DNA from: an uncultured Alphaproteobacteria bacterium
Lineage (GTDB): Bacteria; Pseudomonadota; Alphaproteobacteria; Caulobacterales; Caulobacteraceae
Assembly: GCA_903860975.1 (NCBI GenBank)
Contig: CAIOSI010000016.1
Coordinates: 1 to 64,000 of the forward strand
DNA: 64,000 bases
Direction of reading: 5' to 3'
Shown: in pieces, positions 34,939 to 44,526 of the stretch
Numbering within the stretch: position 1 is the stretch's first letter
How the letters are laid out: every line of letters begins with the position of its first letter
Notes under the pieces: generated by a model
The model's database searches: none
The model's input: only the letters and a program-made list of their open reading frames with translations
What the model was told of the DNA's origin: nothing
Made by a program: the position numbers and the translations under genes

Positions 34939-37794
34939 TTAGAAGCGGTATTGGAACTCCACGCCGAAGGTGCGTGGCGGGGTGAGTGCGTAGGACTTCG
35001 CGATCCCACCCGGCAGGACATTGGCGCAGCCCGCGGCGCAGAGCACGCCGTTGGTGTTCGCCGAGTTGACCGGCAGGCCGGCCGTAACCGGGAGACCCGT
35101 TGTTTTCGAGGCAGCGATCGCTGCGTTCGGATAGGCACCGGACAGGCGGCCGGCGCCGCTGCCGCCGTCATAACCCAGGTCGTTGGCGATGTTCTTGATA
35201 TAGGCGATCACCGAGTACTTGTTGTCCTTGTCCTTCCAGGTCACGCGGGCGTCAGACTGACCCCAGCTTGGCGAGGCGTAGTACGCGCGCTTGAAGATGC
35301 TCGAATACTGCGCGTCACGCCAAACGTAGCTGTACGACGGGGTCAGCGAACCGTGCTCGAAGTCGAAGGTGTAGAGGATGTCGAACGCCACCTTGTTGCG
35401 CGGCTGTTGCGGCAAGGTGTTGCCACTCAGGTTTTGAGCCCGCTGGACAAGACCGGTGGCCGAATCACAGAGCGGGTTCGGGTTGGGATTGGTCGCCGTA
35501 ACGGTCGTTCCACCACCCGTGCAGGCCTGTACGGCGCCTGGCGTCGTCGGTGTGGCGCCAGCCTGAAGGGCTTCAGGGTCTGCCGGGTCGATGATGCCTG
35601 TCAGGCTCTTAACACTCGAGGGGTTGAACGAGTAGTTGAACAGGATCCGAAGATTGTCGATCGGTGCCCAGGTGCTCTCAAATTCGATGCCCTCGGAAAC
35701 CGACTTCGGGATGTTCAGATACCGGCTCTGGCTGACCGCCAGGCCGCCGGACACGTTAGCCACGGTTAGTGGCACCTGGTAGTCTGAGAAGTCGTAGTAG
35801 AAGATCGCGATGTTGGTCTGCAGCCTGCGCCCGAAGTCCTTCTTGAGCCCGATCTCGTAGTTATTGATGTACTCCGGCGCCGTGTAGGGGAACTGCCCCA
35901 GCGACGAGGTGACGCCCGAGTTGATACCACCTTGCAGGTAACCACGGCCGTAGCGGCCGTATACCATGGTGTCCCTGTCGGGCTGCCACTGCAGACCCAC
36001 CGTGCCTGTGGTGGCCGTTGAAGAGATTTCGTACTTGCGGTGGGCGAACCCGTCGGGGGTGAAGGTCACGCCGCTGTTGTTAAAGCCGCCTGGAACGACG
36101 CCTTGGGGTAAGCCGCCGAGATATGCCAGCGCCGCGGTGATATCGACCACAGGGGTGAACGTTCCCAGCGACTCCGGTGTGGTGCCGCAAGGCGTGGTCG
36201 CGTAGCACAGCAGTCGCACATCTTCTTGACCCGATAGGTGGTCATGATTGTAGCGCAGGCCGAACGTCAGCTTCAAAGTGTCCGTAAACTTCCAGTCAAT
36301 CTGTCCGAAGGCGGCGTAGGAGTCGTTTTCGAACTGGGTCCTGTTGTCGAAGAGCCGGCTCTGGAAGGGCGTGCTGACCGCCCCCGTCACCGAAGGTGCA
36401 GCGGCAGTGACAGCACTTCCGTTGGACAGCGCCGTCTCCTGATTCTCCGTGGTGAACACCGGTTGACGGTAGCCTTCACGATAATAGTAGAGGCCGCCAA
36501 GCCACTGCAGCGGACCATTGCCGCTGGAGGACAGGTCAAACTCGTGGCTGATGTTGTTGTATTCCTCCTGATAGGTGGAGGTCTTCTGCGGGTTGATCTT
36601 CAGCGAAGAGCAGACGCCATACGCAACGTACAGCGACGAGCAGACGCCCGTGCCGCTCACCGGGATCACGAAAGACTGGAACGCCGCCGCTCCGTCGTTA
36701 TCCTGGTACAAGGAGTAGTGGTAGTTATTCCCGCCGACGATGTACTTCAGGTCCATCCCGTCGAAGTGGTACGTCAGGTTGCCAGAGATGATGTAGGTGT
36801 CATCCAACGAGACAGACTGCTTCGTGAGTGAGGCGAACTTGCGCGGATCGCTCGCGGCGGGGTTTGCGCAGCCTGCAGGCGAGGCGTTCACGACATTGGT
36901 GACAACGCCGCCCGGGGCGCAGGCGAAGCCGGCGTTCGGATTCTGGCCGTTGAACTCGTAGAAATTAATCGGCGCGGGGGAATAGCCGGCGCGCGCACCA
37001 GGACCGCCGGCACCATTGTTCCAGCCGGCGAGGGCGACCTTCATAAAGCCGTCCAGATGATCGCCAAATTTCGCCTGAAGTTGGCCTTCGACGTAAAACT
37101 GGTCGATCACGTTGCCTTCGCTCGGCATGCCGGCAACGATGTTGGTGAAGTACCCGTCACGCTGCTTTTCCCAGTTACCGGCCAGGCGGAACCCCAGGTT
37201 TTGCGTCAGCGGGCCCGATACGGCACCTTCGATCAGGCTCCGACCGTAGTTGCCAACGGTGGCGCGCACCTCGGCATAGAAATCCTCGGTTGGGTGACGC
37301 GAGATCACGTTGATCGCGCCGCCAAGCGAGTTACGGCCGTAGAGGGTGCCTTGTGGGCCCCGAAGCACCTCCACCCGGTCGGTGAAGATCGGTGTCTTGC
37401 CCGCTGTCACGGTTGAGGTGGTGTAGATGCCGTCGTCATAAACGGCGACGGGAACGGCCACGGGGTGGGCGTTGGTCAAGCGACCGACGCCGCGGATGGT
37501 CGTGCGGTCATTGGCGCTGGTGTAATTCAGACCAGGCGTGAAGTTGGTCATGTCCTGGATGGAGTTGATACCCACCAGGTCACGGTTCGCCGAGGTAAAG
37601 GCCGAGATGGCCACAGGCACATCTTGGAGGCTCTGCGCCCGCTTTTCAGCCGTGACCACCAGCTCTTCGATGGTGTTGCTGACCGCAGCCTGCGCAGCCG
37701 GCTTTGATTGGGCGTAGGCCGTGGGGCCAAACGCAGTGACAGCCACCAGCAGTGCGCTGGACGCCAACAGGCGAACCTTATTTTGCAAAATCAT
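34939..37794 (-). CDS. TonB-dependent outer-membrane receptor
   Basis: Active transporter of 951 residues. A signal peptide (LLASSALLVAVTAFGPTAYAQ) is followed by a TonB box IEELVVTAEKRAQSLQDVPVA, the plug domain (about 55-165, with TIRGVGRLTNAHPVAVPVAVY and EVLRGPQGTLYGRNSLGGAI) and a large beta-barrel ending in RTFGVEFQYRF with terminal Phe. This is the substrate-broad TonB receptor group expanded in Caulobacterales and sphingomonads, for sugars, aromatics or terpenoids rather than siderophores necessarily. The substrate is unknown. A GTTTCGAAAC palindrome (37843-37852) lies just upstream of the start. Confidence 0.92.
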   Translation of the reverse strand: MILQNKVRLLASSALLVAVTAFGPTAYAQSKPAAQAAVSNTIEELVVTAEKRAQSLQDVPVAISAFTSANRDLVGINSIQDMTNFTPGLNYTSANDRTTIRGVGRLTNAHPVAVPVAVYDDGIYTTSTVTAGKTPIFTDRVEVLRGPQGTLYGRNSLGGAINVISRHPTEDFYAEVRATVGNYGRSLIEGAVSGPLTQNLGFRLAGNWEKQRDGYFTNIVAGMPSEGNVIDQFYVEGQLQAKFGDHLDGFMKVALAGWNNGAGGPGARAGYSPAPINFYEFNGQNPNAGFACAPGGVVTNVVNASPAGCANPAASDPRKFASLTKQSVSLDDTYIISGNLTYHFDGMDLKYIVGGNNYHYSLYQDNDGAAAFQSFVIPVSGTGVCSSLYVAYGVCSSLKINPQKTSTYQEEYNNISHEFDLSSSGNGPLQWLGGLYYYREGYRQPVFTTENQETALSNGSAVTAAAPSVTGAVSTPFQSRLFDNRTQFENDSYAAFGQIDWKFTDTLKLTFGLRYNHDHLSGQEDVRLLCYATTPCGTTPESLGTFTPVVDITAALAYLGGLPQGVVPGGFNNSGVTFTPDGFAHRKYEISSTATTGTVGLQWQPDRDTMVYGRYGRGYLQGGINSGVTSSLGQFPYTAPEYINNYEIGLKKDFGRRLQTNIAIFYYDFSDYQVPLTVANVSGGLAVSQSRYLNIPKSVSEGIEFESTWAPIDNLRILFNYSFNPSSVKSLTGIIDPADPEALQAGATPTTPGAVQACTGGGTTVTATNPNPNPLCDSATGLVQRAQNLSGNTLPQQPRNKVAFDILYTFDFEHGSLTPSYSYVWRDAQYSSIFKRAYYASPSWGQSDARVTWKDKDNKYSVIAYIKNIANDLGYDGGSGAGRLSGAYPNAAIAASKTTGLPVTAGLPVNSANTNGVLCAAGCANVLPGGIAKSYALTPPRTFGVEFQYRF

Positions 37795-38190
37795 CCTCCC
37801 CAGTGACCGATTAGGCCATCGATTGAATTCAAAGCGTCTTGAGTTTCGAAACGACGAACGTCGGATGCGCAGCCCAAAAGACCGCCCCCTCCGTCGCGCA
37901 ACAGAGTGGACGTTGTGGGGTTCGCATGCGCACGGCTGGACAGCAAGCGGCGCGAATTTGTATTCGCGCGCCCTGTCACTGACCGCCCACTTGCTCCCAT
38001 TACGTCCTCCCTGCCGCTCGTAGGCGGCTTGCGTCTGACGTTTCAGAGTCAGGAAACCCCTGCCGTCCGATCACTCCGTTGCCTGAAACTGCGGTAGGGG
38101 CGCGAAGGCGTCAACGTTTTTCGGGCCTTGCACCCCTGCAACACTGGAAAAGTCGGCACGGCTGCAACAGGTCGATGAGCCCAAAAAGAA
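37795..38190. other. Upstream region of the TonB receptor
   Basis: No gene is supported. The segment next to the start codon should contain the receptor promoter; a 10-bp palindrome GTTTCGAAAC lies at 37843-37852. I see no cobalamin or other riboswitch motif. The far end meets the terminator of the receptor pseudogene. Confidence 0.4.
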
Positions 38191-38217
38191 AGGGCGCGCC
38201 CTTTCCAGGCGCGCCCT
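38180..38217 (-). terminator. Terminator behind the TonB-receptor pseudogene
   Basis: AGGGCGCGCC (38191-38200), loop CTTTCCA, GGCGCGCCCT (38208-38217), then TTTCTTTTTG on the minus strand. It closely matches the terminator at 34891-34916, and the spacing to the upstream stop codon is also alike. Confidence 0.85.
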
Positions 38218-38242
38218 CCCGACCGGAAAAGCGGTTGATTGC

Positions 38243-38712
38243 TTAGAAGCGGGACTGGAGTTCCACGCCGTCGTTGCGCGGCGGCATTACGTCGTAGGTC
38301 AGCGAAACTCCGTGGTCGCCGAGGTTCGTCAGGACTGTCGGAGCGCCGCCTCGCAGCAGACCGCCGCAACAGCTGACCGTTGCGACGTTCTCGTAACCCA
38401 CTGTATAAAAAGATTCTTTACTTACCCCGTGAGCGGGTACTTCGTGTCCTTGGCCTTCCATATCAGGCACCATGGACTTGGCTCCATGAAGGGGCCTGAT
38501 CGTAACTGCGCTCTAAGATCAAACCGTACGGCCTGTTGCGCCAGACATAACTGATCGAATGTGGCAGCGAGCCGGCGTCCATTTCCCAGCTGTAGGTCGC
38601 GTTGAGGGCGATCTTGTTCTTTGCCGCGGTTGGTAAGGAATTGCCGATGAGGTCCTGGCTGCAGATGGCGTTGCCCGCAGAGATATCGCAAGGCCGATGT
38701 TGCAAGGCCGGG
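38243..38712 (-). pseudogene. Decayed 3' end of a second TonB-dependent receptor
   Basis: Minus-strand frames pieced together read as a receptor C-terminus: CSQDLIGNSLPTAAKNKIAL, YSWEMDAGSLPHSISYVWRN and SYDQAPSWSQV in one frame, WKAKDTKYPLTG in the next, then YTVGYENVATVS, LTNLGDHGVSLTYDV and MPPRNDGVELQSRF in a third, stopping at 38243. The equivalent ends of intact receptors read KNIANDLGYD and RTFGVEFQYRF. At least two frameshifts are present and everything upstream of about residue 750 is missing; the left break lies at the end of the quinone oxidoreductase gene (38713). The 3' flank is similar to that of the intact receptor, so the two were probably tandem paralogues. Confidence 0.85.
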
Positions 38713-39690
38713 TTACCCAACCACCAACACGATCTTGCCGACGTGCTCGCCGATTTCCAGGTGCGCGTGAGCTGCGGCGGCGTCTGCAAGCGGGAAGGTC
38801 GCATCGACTTGCGGCAAAACCTTGCCGGCCTCGATCCAAGGCCAGACCAGAGCCTCGATGGCTGCCGCGAGCCGGGCCTTTTCATCGGCGTTGCGCGGGC
38901 GAAGGGTCGAGCCGGTCACAACGCCCCGCTTCTGCATGAGCCGACCAATCGAGAGCGTTACGTCACCGCCGCCGAGGCTGGCGATGAACACGATGCGACC
39001 GTCCATCTTCAGGGCGTCCAAATCCTTGGCGAAATAGTCGCCGCCGACCATGTCGAGCACCACGTCGCAACCCCCGTCGCCCTTGGCGACTTCAGCAAAG
39101 TCTTCGACCTTGGTGTCGACGGCAATGTCAGCGCCCAATTTGCGAGCCGTGGCCGCCTTTTCGGCACCCCTTGCGGTCGCGATCACCTTTGCGCCAAACG
39201 CCTTGGCCATCTGGATCGCCGTCGTGCCGATGCCTGAGGTGGCACCATGCACCATCAGGGTCTCGCCGGTCTTAAGACGGCCGTGTTCGAAGACGTTGGC
39301 GAAAACCGTAAAGACTGTCTCCGGTAAGGCTGCGGCCTGGACAAAATCCAACCCCTTCGGGATCGGCAGCGCGTGGCGGGCGTCGCATACGGCGAACTCA
39401 GCGTAGCCGCCCCCGCCCAGCAAGGCGCAGACCTTATCACCCGTCTTCCAGCGCCCGGCTCCGACGACGATCTCGCCTGCCACCTCGAGTCCCATGGTCT
39501 GCGGCGATCCGGGAGGCGGCGGATAGAAACCAAGGCGCTGGATGATATCGGGTCGATTTATGCCGGCTGCGCGCACACGAATGAGGACTTGGCCTTCCGT
39601 CGGTTCGGGCCTGGCAATCTGGACGGGTTTCAAAGCCTCAGCAGGCCCCTTGCCGCCCTCGATGGCGATTGCGGTCATGCTCTCAGTCAT
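38713..39690 (-). CDS. NAD(P)H-quinone oxidoreductase (zinc-type MDR family)
   Basis: Medium-chain reductase of 325 residues, PIG3/quinone-oxidoreductase type. Features are VRAAGINRPDIIQRLGFYPPPPG, the GLEVAGEIV motif, the NADPH-binding VHGATSGIGTTAIQMAKAFG (about 142-161) and LSIGRLMQKRGVVTGSTLRPR with AHLEIGEHVGKIVLVV at the end. Zinc ligands of alcohol dehydrogenases are absent. It reduces quinones or conjugated ketones in the cytoplasm. It is divergent from the DUF1192 gene, an arrangement seen in many alphaproteobacteria. Its 3' end marks the breakpoint of the TonB pseudogene. Confidence 0.9.
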   Translation of the reverse strand: MTESMTAIAIEGGKGPAEALKPVQIARPEPTEGQVLIRVRAAGINRPDIIQRLGFYPPPPGSPQTMGLEVAGEIVVGAGRWKTGDKVCALLGGGGYAEFAVCDARHALPIPKGLDFVQAAALPETVFTVFANVFEHGRLKTGETLMVHGATSGIGTTAIQMAKAFGAKVIATARGAEKAATARKLGADIAVDTKVEDFAEVAKGDGGCDVVLDMVGGDYFAKDLDALKMDGRIVFIASLGGGDVTLSIGRLMQKRGVVTGSTLRPRNADEKARLAAAIEALVWPWIEAGKVLPQVDATFPLADAAAAHAHLEIGEHVGKIVLVVG

Positions 39691-39816
39691 TTTGGCTCTC
39701 TGTCATGGGGATAGCTCCAATGATCCTGTGTGCGCCTGGCGTACACCAACTTGCACTTTCTCAGCAGAGGCGGTTGGATAGCCTCCCATCGGGAATCCGG
39801 AAAGGCAAAGCCCGCC

Positions 39817-40023
39817 ATGGAAGAGCCTGCTGCAGTCCGCGTTGGCCGCGGCCAACGCCTCATTGAGGCCGTACGTGAGGATCTGGAATTGTTCGGTGTG
39901 ACCGAGCTGGAAGAGCGTATCGAGATCTTACGGTCGGAAATCGCCCGGGCTGAGGCCCAAATTGACCGAAAAAGAGCCGGACGCGCGGCGGCTGACGCTC
40001 TTTTTGGGGCGAAATCAGGCTAA
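39817..40023 (+). CDS. DUF1192-family small protein
   Basis: Sixty-eight residues, acidic and helical: DLELFGVTELEERIEILRSE, IARAEAQIDRKRAGRAAAD and ALFGAKSG are standard for DUF1192 (the L-x-x-L-x-x-RI-x-x-L-x-x-EI core). A short coiled coil is likely. The ATG at 39817 is chosen from family length; AAAGG lies upstream at a long spacing. Function is unknown. It sits 135 bases before rcdA. Confidence 0.85.
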   Translation: MEEPAAVRVGRGQRLIEAVREDLELFGVTELEERIEILRSEIARAEAQIDRKRAGRAAADALFGAKSG

Positions 40024-40158
40024 ATTGCCGCACCCGGCCCGCCCACGGGCAGGCCGGTCGCGTGATAGCATGACGCTGCCCCAATTCGGGTGGCATAGGG
40101 TTTGCACTGATGGTTTCCTCGCGACCGCTTTTAAGGTCGGGTATAGGTTAAGTATCGT

Positions 40159-40686
40159 ATGATCGAGCTGAACACGCCATCGCCGCCGACGCCCGCCACA
40201 GTCTGGCGGGCCGAAGTCATTCAGGACTTCGCACGATCGGAGCTCTTCCAGCGGACTTTCCAGGAGGGAATGGACCTTGTGGAGGAGACGGCTGGTTATC
40301 TGGATGGCGTGGGACGACAGGCTTCAAAGGTTCTGGCGCGCGATGCGGCGCTGGCCTATGCGGCCGAAAGCATGCGCCTGACCACTCGTCTTATGCAGGT
40401 GGCTTCGTGGCTTCTGGTCCAGCGAGCCGTGCGTGAAGGCGATATGCCGCCGGAGGCGGCCTGTGAAGAGCGCTACCGCCTGGCTGGTGAAGAGGCCTCC
40501 CGACCGGGGAGCGATGCATCCGATGGGCTGCCACATATTTTGATGGGACTACTCGATCGCTCGGAGCGGCTATACGAGCGGGTCCGCCATCTCGACCGGC
40601 GGATGTATGTTGAGAACGCCGCCGACGAAGCGCCGCACCCGGTGCTTGCCCAGCACGATCGCTTGAAGACCGCCTTCGGCGGCTAA
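40159..40686 (+). CDS. rcdA: RcdA, regulator of CtrA degradation (DUF1465)
   Basis: Adaptor protein of 175 residues that, in Caulobacter, helps deliver CtrA and other substrates to ClpXP at the cell pole together with CpdR and PopA. Recognised by FARSELFQRTFQEGMDLVEE, TAGYLDGVGRQASKVLARDA, ESMRLTTRLMQVASWLLVQRAVREGDM and the C-terminal LLDRSERLYERVRHLDRRMY, all typical of RcdA/DUF1465. Mostly helical, no membrane segment. It converges on rpmE, with a shared terminator. The window also encodes a CtrA paralogue ending in Ala-Ala, a conceivable client. Confidence 0.88.
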   Translation: MIELNTPSPPTPATVWRAEVIQDFARSELFQRTFQEGMDLVEETAGYLDGVGRQASKVLARDAALAYAAESMRLTTRLMQVASWLLVQRAVREGDMPPEAACEERYRLAGEEASRPGSDASDGLPHILMGLLDRSERLYERVRHLDRRMYVENAADEAPHPVLAQHDRLKTAFGG

Positions 40687-40710
40687 AGCCATTTTTGACT
40701 GGAAACGCAA

Positions 40711-40750
40711 AAAACGCCGCGGAGGCTGACCTCTGCGGCGCTGCGTTTTG
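40711..40750. terminator. Bidirectional terminator between rcdA and rpmE
   Basis: CGCCGCGGAGG (40715-40725), loop CTGA, CCTCTGCGGCG (40730-40740): an 11-bp stem with one G-T pair, A-rich on the left (AAAAAA) and TTTT on the right. Confidence 0.85.
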
Positions 40751-40806
40751 GCAATAGCGCGGTCTGGATCCCCAATTTTTCCGGGGTTTGGCGCGCCAGC
40801 GTCAGT

Positions 40807-41031
40807 TCACTTGCGGGTGAAACCGCCAAACTTGGCATTGAAGCGCGAGACGCGGCCGCCGCGGTCAAGCATTTGGTGGCCGCCGCCGGTCCAAGCCGGG
40901 TGGGTCTTCGGATCGATATCCAGGTTTAGGGTCGCGCCTTCCTTCCCGTAGGTGGAGCGGGTCTGGAAGGTCGTGCCGTCCGTCATCACAACAGTGATGA
41001 AGTGATAGTCCGGATGGGTGTCTTGTTTCAT
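40807..41031 (-). CDS. rpmE: 50S ribosomal protein L31
   Basis: Large-subunit ribosomal protein of 74 residues. [40 protein letters not shown] and [19 protein letters not shown] are diagnostic. The four-Cys zinc motif of the C+ type is absent, as is usual in alphaproteobacterial L31. It is encoded divergently from the ABC exporter and converges with rcdA, the gene order known from Caulobacter relatives. Confidence 0.95.
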   Translation of the reverse strand: MKQDTHPDYHFITVVMTDGTTFQTRSTYGKEGATLNLDIDPKTHPAWTGGGHQMLDRGGRVSRFNAKFGGFTRK

Positions 41032-41150
41032 CGCGCGGGCGCCTGACGTAAAGGAGCGTCGAAAGTTTTCGAAGGCCTCCGAGCAGGGGGCCGTTCGAGG
41101 AAGCCGGGCGTATAGAGAAGCGCCGCCAGAAAAGCAAGGTGTGAGCGTCC

Positions 41151-43022
41151 ATGAGTGAGCCCCCGGTCATTGAGTTGGGGGCCGAGGCGGCCGCAACTGG
41201 GCGGCCGAGCGCCGGCCAGGCCCTTGCACAGAACCTGACTGAAGCCGCCGAGCGGCGAGGCAAAAGCCGCAATATCCGCGCGCTTGGCCGTTTGATCCCC
41301 TTTGCCGCAGGCCATCGTAGCGACGCGGGCGCTGCGGGCCTTTTCCTCGTCACGGCCTCCATCGCCACTCTGGGGATGACCGGTGCGATCCGCTTCCTGG
41401 TCGATCAGTTGAATGTCGCGCGTGCCGCCCATGCCCCGGCCTCGAGCGTCGCGCCTTGGTTCTTGGGGCTGGGCGGGGTCGCTGTCGCCTTGGCGCTTTC
41501 CTCCGCCCTTCGCTATTTTTTCGTCACCAAGCTTGGTGAGCGGGTGGTGGCCGACCTGCGTAAGTCGGTTTACGCGCACATCCTTTCCCTGGATCCGGCC
41601 TTTTTCCTTATGACCCGGACCGGTGAGGTGCTCTCGCGACTAACGACGGATATCCAAATCGTCGAAAACCTGCTCACCACTTCGATCTCCGTCTCGTTGC
41701 GCAATATACTGATGCTGGTGGGCGGACTGGCCTACATGCTGGTGGTGAGCCCCAAGCTCACCGGCCTGATCATTTTGACCTTCCCGGTCGTGATCGCCCC
41801 GCTCTTTCTGTTCGGACGTCGGGTGCGCAAGCTTACCGCCTCGACCCAGGATCAATTCGCCCGGGCCGTTGGCCATGCCGGCGAGACCCTCGATGCTCTG
41901 AAAATCGTTCAGGCCTTCGGGCGCGAGGCGGCAGGTGCGGCGCGATTTGGTGAGGCCGTGGAGGCCTCCTTCCGCGTTTCCCTGCAGAGAATGGCTGCCC
42001 GCGCAGTCATGACGGCTGCGGCGATTACCCTGGTGTTTGGCGGTGTGGTCTGGATCCTCTGGCTAGGTGTCAATTTCGCCTTCAACGACGAGCTTTCCTG
42101 GGGCACCTTTATCCAGTTCGCCCTACTGGCGGTGATCACTGCCAGTTCCGTGGGTGCGCTCGGCGAAAGCTGGGGCGACGTGCAGAAGGCCGCGGGCGCT
42201 ATGGAAAGGGTTTCCGAACTGCTGGCCGCTCGCCCCAGCATCGCTGCGCCCTCGCATCCCATCGCTTTGGCCAGTCCGCCGCGCGGTGAGGTCGCACTGG
42301 AAAACGTTACCTTCGCCTATCCGGGACGGTCGGATCTCCCGGCGTTGAAGGGGTTCACCCTGGCCGTCAGGCCCGGCGAGCGTGTGGCGCTTGTCGGACC
42401 TTCTGGAGCCGGCAAGAGCACGGTCTTTCGCCTATTGCTGCGCTTCTACGATCCGCAGATCGGCCGGGTGCTTGTGGATGGCGTGGATGTGCGCGACGCC
42501 GATCCAGTCGAGGTTCGTGCCCGCATGGCATTGGTGGCCCAGGACTCGCCTCTCTTCTCCGGCTCAGCCCTGGAGAACGTGCGCTTTGGCCGGGAAGACG
42601 CCAGCTTGGAGGAGGTTCAAGCCGCCGTCCGCGCCGCTCAGGCCGAAGGGTTCCTGGCCTCCCTGCCGCAGGGTATCGACACCCAGATCGGGGAGCGCGC
42701 CCGTAGCCTCTCCGGTGGTCAGCGCCAGCGGTTGGCCATCGCCCGCGCCCTCGTCCGCCATTCGCCGATCCTGCTGCTGGACGAGGCCACCAGTGCGCTG
42801 GATGCCGAGAACGAGCGACTGGTCCAGCGCGCCCTGGACGAAGCCATGGTCGGTCATACCACCTTGGTCATCGCCCACCGCCTGGCAACCGTGCTCAAAG
42901 CCGATCGTATTGTGGTGATGGATGAGGGGCGGATGGTCGAAGAAGGCACCCACCATGAACTGGTGGGCCGAAACGGACTTTATGCCCGCCTGGCGGCCTT
43001 GCAGTTCGGCGCGGCCGGCTAA
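41151..43022 (+). CDS. ABC exporter with fused permease and ATPase (MsbA-like)
   Basis: A 623-residue half-transporter that functions as a dimer in the inner membrane. Six transmembrane helices occupy about residues 55-350, including the ABC_membrane motif [26 protein letters not shown]. The ATPase domain (about 380-615) has Walker [10 protein letters not shown]-loop [11 protein letters not shown], signature [10 protein letters not shown], Walker [13 protein letters not shown] and the switch His in VIAHRLATV. Exporters of this group flip lipids or drugs; MsbA-type lipid A/phospholipid export is one option, a general exporter another. Its stop overlaps by 4 bases that of the convergent cupin gene. 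Confidence 0.92.
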   Translation: MSEPPVIELGAEAAATGRPSAGQALAQNLTEAAERRGKSRNIRALGRLIPFAAGHRSDAGAAGLFLVTASIATLGMTGAIRFLVDQLNVARAAHAPASSVAPWFLGLGGVAVALALSSALRYFFVTKLGERVVADLRKSVYAHILSLDPAFFLMTRTGEVLSRLTTDIQIVENLLTTSISVSLRNILMLVGGLAYMLVVSPKLTGLIILTFPVVIAPLFLFGRRVRKLTASTQDQFARAVGHAGETLDALKIVQAFGREAAGAARFGEAVEASFRVSLQRMAARAVMTAAAITLVFGGVVWILWLGVNFAFNDELSWGTFIQFALLAVITASSVGALGESWGDVQKAAGAMERVSELLAARPSIAAPSHPIALASPPRGEVALENVTFAYPGRSDLPALKGFTLAVRPGERVALVGPSGAGKSTVFRLLLRFYDPQIGRVLVDGVDVRDADPVEVRARMALVAQDSPLFSGSALENVRFGREDASLEEVQAAVRAAQAEGFLASLPQGIDTQIGERARSLSGGQRQRLAIARALVRHSPILLLDEATSALDAENERLVQRALDEAMVGHTTLVIAHRLATVLKADRIVVMDEGRMVEEGTHHELVGRNGLYARLAALQFGAAG

Positions 43023-43384
43023 GTCAACGGCGCGCCGGACATTCCAACGCCGTCTGCGGCAAGGCCCGGCTCAGCCGCCCAGGCGTTCCTGAAAGAGTGC
43101 ACGGTGACTTCAGGTGCCCCGTAGGTCGTTGTTCCCTGCGTGGCGCGTCCTTCCGGGGCGTCGCCGATCTTCACCAGGACGTCGCCCTGGTAGATAAAGC
43201 AGATCACAGGGACGGAGTGCTTATGCTTCGGCATGGCCTGACCCGGTAGGAAAACGACCCGATTGGTCTCAACGCGAGAAACCGTCTTGAAGGGTGCAAC
43301 GGGGATCTGGGCGAGCGGCGTCCGGATTGGGACTGGCGCTTGGGCGTGTGCCAAAGATGTGACCGTAGCAGCCGATAGCGCCAT
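43019..43384 (-). CDS. Secreted cupin-domain protein
   Basis: A 121-residue exported single-domain cupin. The core FLPGQAMPKHKHSVPVICFIYQGDVLVKIGD follows the cupin G-x(5)-HxH pattern with MPKHKHS. The C-terminal strand of homologues (FxNASxxxPxxxxxxF) is reduced here to HSFRNAWAAEPGLAADG and the protein ends early, so the second cupin motif is weak. The ATG at 43384 gives a signal peptide without basic residues; extending to a CTG at 43405 adds LRRLLAA, a better signal peptide whose start overlaps the preceding gene's stop. No catalytic function can be named. Confidence 0.65.
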   Translation of the reverse strand: MALSAATVTSLAHAQAPVPIRTPLAQIPVAPFKTVSRVETNRVVFLPGQAMPKHKHSVPVICFIYQGDVLVKIGDAPEGRATQGTTTYGAPEVTVHSFRNAWAAEPGLAADGVGMSGAPLT

Positions 43385-43401
43385 CGCTGCAAGAAGACGC
43401 C

Positions 43402-44460
43402 TCAGGCCCGTGCTTTCGCCGCCAAGCCGGGGAAATCGCTGAAGAGGCCGTCGATTCCGGTAGCGAAGAGCGCCTTATAAACTGCGTCCACATCCCCTAG
43501 GTCGCCTGGCGCGGTTCCATGGCGCAGCTTTGGCGGCAGGAATGTGTTTTCTGCCCGCACCGTCCAGGGATGCACCGCAAGGCCGTTGGCATGGGCGTCC
43601 TTCACCAGGCTTGTGGCCGGCCCCAGACCGCCATCCACCGTCGGGATCACCATGGACCAGTCCGGACCGACCCCGGTGGCGTAGGTTGCAATGGTTTTCA
43701 GGCCTGAGCTTGAGACCATGTCTTTATAAGCCGTCTTGGAATCCGTCGGACTTCCAAGTGGCGAGACGAGCTGGATGCGCGGGGCCTTGCTGAGGGTCTT
43801 GAAGGTTTTCAGGGGCTCGACGTCGAAGCATTGGACGAAGACCGGCGCCGTCAGGCTGTCGAGGCCGTTCTTCTTCAGCATGTCGGCGAGCGGCCCCTCC
43901 ATAGCCAGGCCCAGAGCTGCAAAATGGCTTGCATGCTTCAGTTCGGGGTAGGTGCCGATGGTCCGTCCAAGTCGAAGGCTCTCCGATTTCGCCAGGTCGA
44001 TCACTTCCTGGTAGGTCGGGATCTGCTCCTGGCCGTCGAATTTGGCGCTTCCCGGCCGAAGCTGCGGCAGTCTCTCTCGGCAGCGTATGGTCTTCAATTC
44101 CGCAAGCGTGAAATCCTCGGTGAACCAGCCGGTGATCGACTGCCCCTGGACGTTCTTTGTGGTCTTGCGGCTCGCAAACTCCGGGCGGCTGGCGATGTCG
44201 GTCGTCTGGGAAATTTCATTCTCGTGACGGACCACCATATGGCCGTCCTTGGTCATCTCCAGGTCTGGCTCGATGACGTCTGCGCCCTCGGCAATGGCGA
44301 GGCGAAAGGCCGCCAGAGTACTCTCGGGCCGTTCGCCGCTGGCACCGCGGTGGGCAATGATCAGCGGGTATCGCTTGAAGGTCTGGGCGGCGGAGGGCAG
44401 GGCGCAGAGCCCGGCGGCTGCCGTCGCCGTCGCGCCCAAGGTGCGTCGGGTGATGTTCAT
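43402..44460 (-). CDS. glpQ: Glycerophosphodiester phosphodiesterase, secreted
   Basis: Hydrolyses glycerophosphodiesters to glycerol-3-phosphate and an alcohol in the periplasm. At 352 residues it has the GlpQ-type length. A signal peptide (ITRRTLGATATAAAGLCALP, with a Tat-like TRRT) precedes the catalytic LIIAHRGASGERPESTLAAF and GADVIEPDLEMTKDGHMVVRHE, which supply the two catalytic His and metal-binding acids. The rest, including VHPWTVRAENTFLP and IDGLFSDFPGLA, is typical. It may form an operon with the cupin behind it (17 bases apart). Confidence 0.93.
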   Translation of the reverse strand: MNITRRTLGATATAAAGLCALPSAAQTFKRYPLIIAHRGASGERPESTLAAFRLAIAEGADVIEPDLEMTKDGHMVVRHENEISQTTDIASRPEFASRKTTKNVQGQSITGWFTEDFTLAELKTIRCRERLPQLRPGSAKFDGQEQIPTYQEVIDLAKSESLRLGRTIGTYPELKHASHFAALGLAMEGPLADMLKKNGLDSLTAPVFVQCFDVEPLKTFKTLSKAPRIQLVSPLGSPTDSKTAYKDMVSSSGLKTIATYATGVGPDWSMVIPTVDGGLGPATSLVKDAHANGLAVHPWTVRAENTFLPPKLRHGTAPGDLGDVDAVYKALFATGIDGLFSDFPGLAAKARA

Positions 44461-44526
44461 GGCGCTATCCTCGTCGTTATTCGTGACCGTCAGTCAGCGA
44501 GCGGACGCCGGGTCAACCGATGGATG

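Noticed and set aside
34717..35769. 350-codon plus-strand frame opposite the TonB receptor
   Set aside because: Antisense to a clear receptor coding sequence, with no signal peptide or family features.
40131..40151. CtrA full site upstream of rcdA (two TTAA)
   Set aside because: The TTAA pair is 13 bases apart rather than 7, and the second lies only 7 bases before the start codon.
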